A stretch of 30,334 nt of DNA from Actinomycetes bacterium (lineage in GTDB: Bacteria > Actinomycetota > CALGFH01), in the NCBI GenBank assembly GCA_030152105.1, contig JASLIH010000399.1, forward strand, positions 1 through 30,334. Direction: 5' to 3'. Positions 28,278-30,334 of the stretch are shown in pieces. Position 1 is the stretch's first letter. Each line of letters begins with the position of its first letter. The translations under genes were made by a program, and so were the position numbers. The notes beneath the pieces are model-generated. The model searched no databases and had not been told where the DNA came from. It worked only from the letters and a program-made list of their open reading frames with translations.

Positions 28278-30334
28278 CCTCGTATCTGCCGCTGCTGACC
28301 GACGACGAGCTGGGGGCGGCCGGGGAGGCCGGGGTTGGAGCGCTGACGACCGAGCGCGGCAACCTGCCGCTCCAGGCGATCGACGTCGACGCGACCCTCA
28401 CCGGGCTCATGGCCCGGGTTGCGCTGACCCAGACCTTCGGGAACCGCTTCGACCGGCCGCTGGAGGCGAGCTACATCTTCCCGCTGCCGGACAGGGCGGC
28501 CGTGACCGAGTTCCGCATGGAGGTCGGGGACCGGGTGGTCGAAGGCGTGCTCAGGGAGCGCGGGCAGGCCAGGGCCGACTACGACGCGGCGGTGAAGGAG
28601 GGCCGCAGAGCGTCCATCGCCGAGGAGGAGCGCCCGGGCGTGTTCACCATGCGGGTCGGGAACCTCCTGCCGGGCGAGCGGGTCACCGTCCGGCTGGTGA
28701 TGACCGGGCCGCTGCCCTGGGACGAGGGCGAGGCTACCTTCCGGTTCCCGCTGGTGGTGGCGCCCCGCTACATCCCGGGGGCGCCGCTGGAAGGCGAGCC
28801 GGTCGGGTTGGGCACCGAGCCCGACACCGACGCGGTCCCCGACGCCTCCCGGATCACCCCGCCGGTCCTGCTGCCCGGCTTCCCCAACCCGGTCGACCTT
28901 TCCATCAGGGTCCAGATCGACCCGGCCGGCCTCGACCTCGGCGCGGTCCGGTCCAGCCTGCATGCCGTGGTGGAGGAGGAGCGGGACGGCGTGAGGACGT
29001 TCAGGGTCGAGCCGGGAGAGCGGGCCAACCGCGACTTCGTGCTCCGGCTCCGGACGGGCTCGGGGTCGGTGACCACCGGGCTGACCGCCGTCGAGGACCC
29101 CGAGGGCGGAGCGGGCACCTTCGCCCTGACCCTGCTGCCGCCGGTCGGAGCCGACGTGGTCACCCCGAGGGACCTCGTGTTCGTGCTCGACCGGTCGGGG
29201 AGCATGGGCGGCTGGAAGATGGTGGCCGCCCGGCGCGCGGTGGCCAGGATGGTCGACGCGCTGACCGGGCGCGACCGCTTCGGGCTGCTCGCCTTCGACA
29301 ACCTGATCGAGACTCCGGCGGAGCTCGGGAACGGTCTGCAGGTGGCCGGCGACCGTGCCCGCTTCCAGGCGGTCGAGTTCCTGTCCCGGCTGGAGGCTCG
29401 CGGGGGCACCGAGATGGCGGCCCCGCTGAGCAGGGCCCTCGACCTGCTCAAGGGACCGGCGGCCGGGGAGCCGGCGGGGCGCGACCTCGCGCTGGTGCTG
29501 GTGACCGACGGGCAGGTCGGCAACGAGGACCAGATCCTGCGGCTCCTCGCCCCCCGGCTCGGTGGGGTGCGCGTCTACGCGGTCGGGATCGACACGGCCG
29601 TGAACGAGGGGTTCCTCAAGCGGCTGGCCGGGCTCGGAGGCGGCGCCTTTGAGCTGGTCGAGTCCGAGGACCGGCTGGACGAGGTGATGGGCCGGGTCCA
29701 CCGCCGCATCGGGACGCCGGTGCTGACCGACCTGGAGCTGGAGCCGGCCGGGCTGGTCGTCGACCGGGGGTCGCTGGCTCCGCGGCGCCTGCCCGACCTG
29801 TTCGCCGGGTCGCCGCTGGTCGTGAGCGGCCGGTTCGACGGCGGCCCGGGCGGAGCGGTCACCGTGCGTGGGCGGGATGCCGCCGGCCAGCCGTGGTCGG
29901 CGACTGTGCCCGCGACGCCGGGCGACGCGCCCGCCCTGGTCGCCACCTGGGCCCGGGCCCACCTCCGGGACCTGGAGGACCGCTACGCCGCCGACTCGTC
30001 GCCTGACCGGGACCTGGAGCGGCGCATCGTCCAGACCTCACTACGGTTCGGGGTGCTGTGCCGCTTCACCGCGTTCGTGGCCGCCGACGTGCGGGTGGTG
30101 AACGAGGGCGGGGTGGTCCACCGGGTCGTGCAGCCGGTGGAGGCGCCCGCCGAGTGGACAATGTTCGAGTGGGCCGGGCTGGCCGCCGCGGCAATGCCGA
30201 TGGCCAGAATGTCCACCGGTGGTCTCAAGGCCGCCGGGCCGTTCGCCGGCCGGGTCGCCGGGTCCCGCGGCGCCGGGGGCAAGCTCAACGCCCGCCTGGA
30301 CTCCCTGCCCGGCCGGGCCCGCCCGGGCCTCCCT
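28274..30334 (+). CDS. VIT and VWA domain protein, 3' end outside the window
   Basis: 687 residues are visible and the frame is open at the window edge. The N-terminal VIT domain (about 24-150; VDATLTGLMARVALTQTFGNRF, EASYIFPLPDRAAVTEFRM, GVFTMRVGNLLPGERV) is followed by a VWA domain (about 300-470) with an intact MIDAS: Asp306-x-Ser308-x-Ser310 (FVLDRSGSMGG), GGTEM and LVTDGQVGN. The architecture is that of inter-alpha-trypsin-inhibitor heavy-chain-like proteins, common in bacteria but of unknown function. No signal peptide is seen, so it is probably cytoplasmic. ATG 28274 (AAGGGAG upstream) overlaps the MerR-like gene's stop. Confidence 0.92.
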   Translation, partial: MTSYLPLLTDDELGAAGEAGVGALTTERGNLPLQAIDVDATLTGLMARVALTQTFGNRFDRPLEASYIFPLPDRAAVTEFRMEVGDRVVEGVLRERGQARADYDAAVKEGRRASIAEEERPGVFTMRVGNLLPGERVTVRLVMTGPLPWDEGEATFRFPLVVAPRYIPGAPLEGEPVGLGTEPDTDAVPDASRITPPVLLPGFPNPVDLSIRVQIDPAGLDLGAVRSSLHAVVEEERDGVRTFRVEPGERANRDFVLRLRTGSGSVTTGLTAVEDPEGGAGTFALTLLPPVGADVVTPRDLVFVLDRSGSMGGWKMVAARRAVARMVDALTGRDRFGLLAFDNLIETPAELGNGLQVAGDRARFQAVEFLSRLEARGGTEMAAPLSRALDLLKGPAAGEPAGRDLALVLVTDGQVGNEDQILRLLAPRLGGVRVYAVGIDTAVNEGFLKRLAGLGGGAFELVESEDRLDEVMGRVHRRIGTPVLTDLELEPAGLVVDRGSLAPRRLPDLFAGSPLVVSGRFDGGPGGAVTVRGRDAAGQPWSATVPATPGDAPALVATWARAHLRDLEDRYAADSSPDRDLERRIVQTSLRFGVLCRFTAFVAADVRVVNEGGVVHRVVQPVEAPAEWTMFEWAGLAAAAMPMARMSTGGLKAAGPFAGRVAGSRGAGGKLNARLDSLPGRARPGLP

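Overview
The window is very GC-rich, densely coded DNA with strongly G/C-biased third codon positions, several GTG/TTG starts and many 4-bp ATGA or tail-to-tail overlaps. A DUF3263 gene paired with a LytR_C-domain gene, a GT81 glucosyl/mannosyl-3-phosphoglycerate synthase, a class F-type sortase and RipA-like coiled-coil peptidoglycan hydrolases point to an actinobacterium (Actinomycetota). I cannot name the class or species from sequence alone. No rRNA, tRNA, insertion sequence, phage gene or CRISPR array was recognised. The content reads as chromosomal.

Region 1 (1-4517) is a polyhydroxyalkanoate (PHA) locus: the end of an acetoacetyl-CoA reductase gene, phaA thiolase, a convergent class I PHA synthase (phaC), a phasin, and a divergent XRE regulator. 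A near-perfect 20-bp palindrome lies over the -10 box of the phasin promoter. Region 2 (4526-9946) holds an ECF sigma factor with a zinc anti-sigma factor, an MFS transporter, a MarR regulator divergent from an FAD monooxygenase, a methyltransferase and a nucleotidyltransferase. Region 3 (10167-18551) holds a DUF1835 protein, a K+-channel-like protein, two secreted coiled-coil cell-wall hydrolases (one with a structured 5' leader), a PadR regulator, an M48 protease, a VOC protein and the DUF3263/LytR_C pair. A small scar between 13695 and 13955 carries the 3' ends of two lost genes. Region 4 (18570-24052) is compatible-solute metabolism (otsA; GT81 synthase plus HAD phosphatase), then a SAM-I riboswitch in front of threonine synthase, and a Nudix hydrolase.

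Region 5 (24103-30334) is the most unusual. One gene encodes an ECF sigma factor fused to its own zinc anti-sigma domain, a variable repeat linker, one membrane segment and an extracytoplasmic beta-rich sensor-like region. It is followed by a proline-repeat surface protein with a non-LPXTG tail and by a sortase. A conserved 17-bp element (GTAAGGC-YY-CGC-Y-CACC) sits 44-51 bp upstream of both the sigma gene and the surface-protein/sortase operon. I infer that the tethered sigma factor controls itself and a dedicated surface-anchoring module. The window ends inside a VIT/VWA protein gene coupled to a MerR-like regulator.

All calls rest on reading the sequence and on remembered family motifs. 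No database search or folding software was used.
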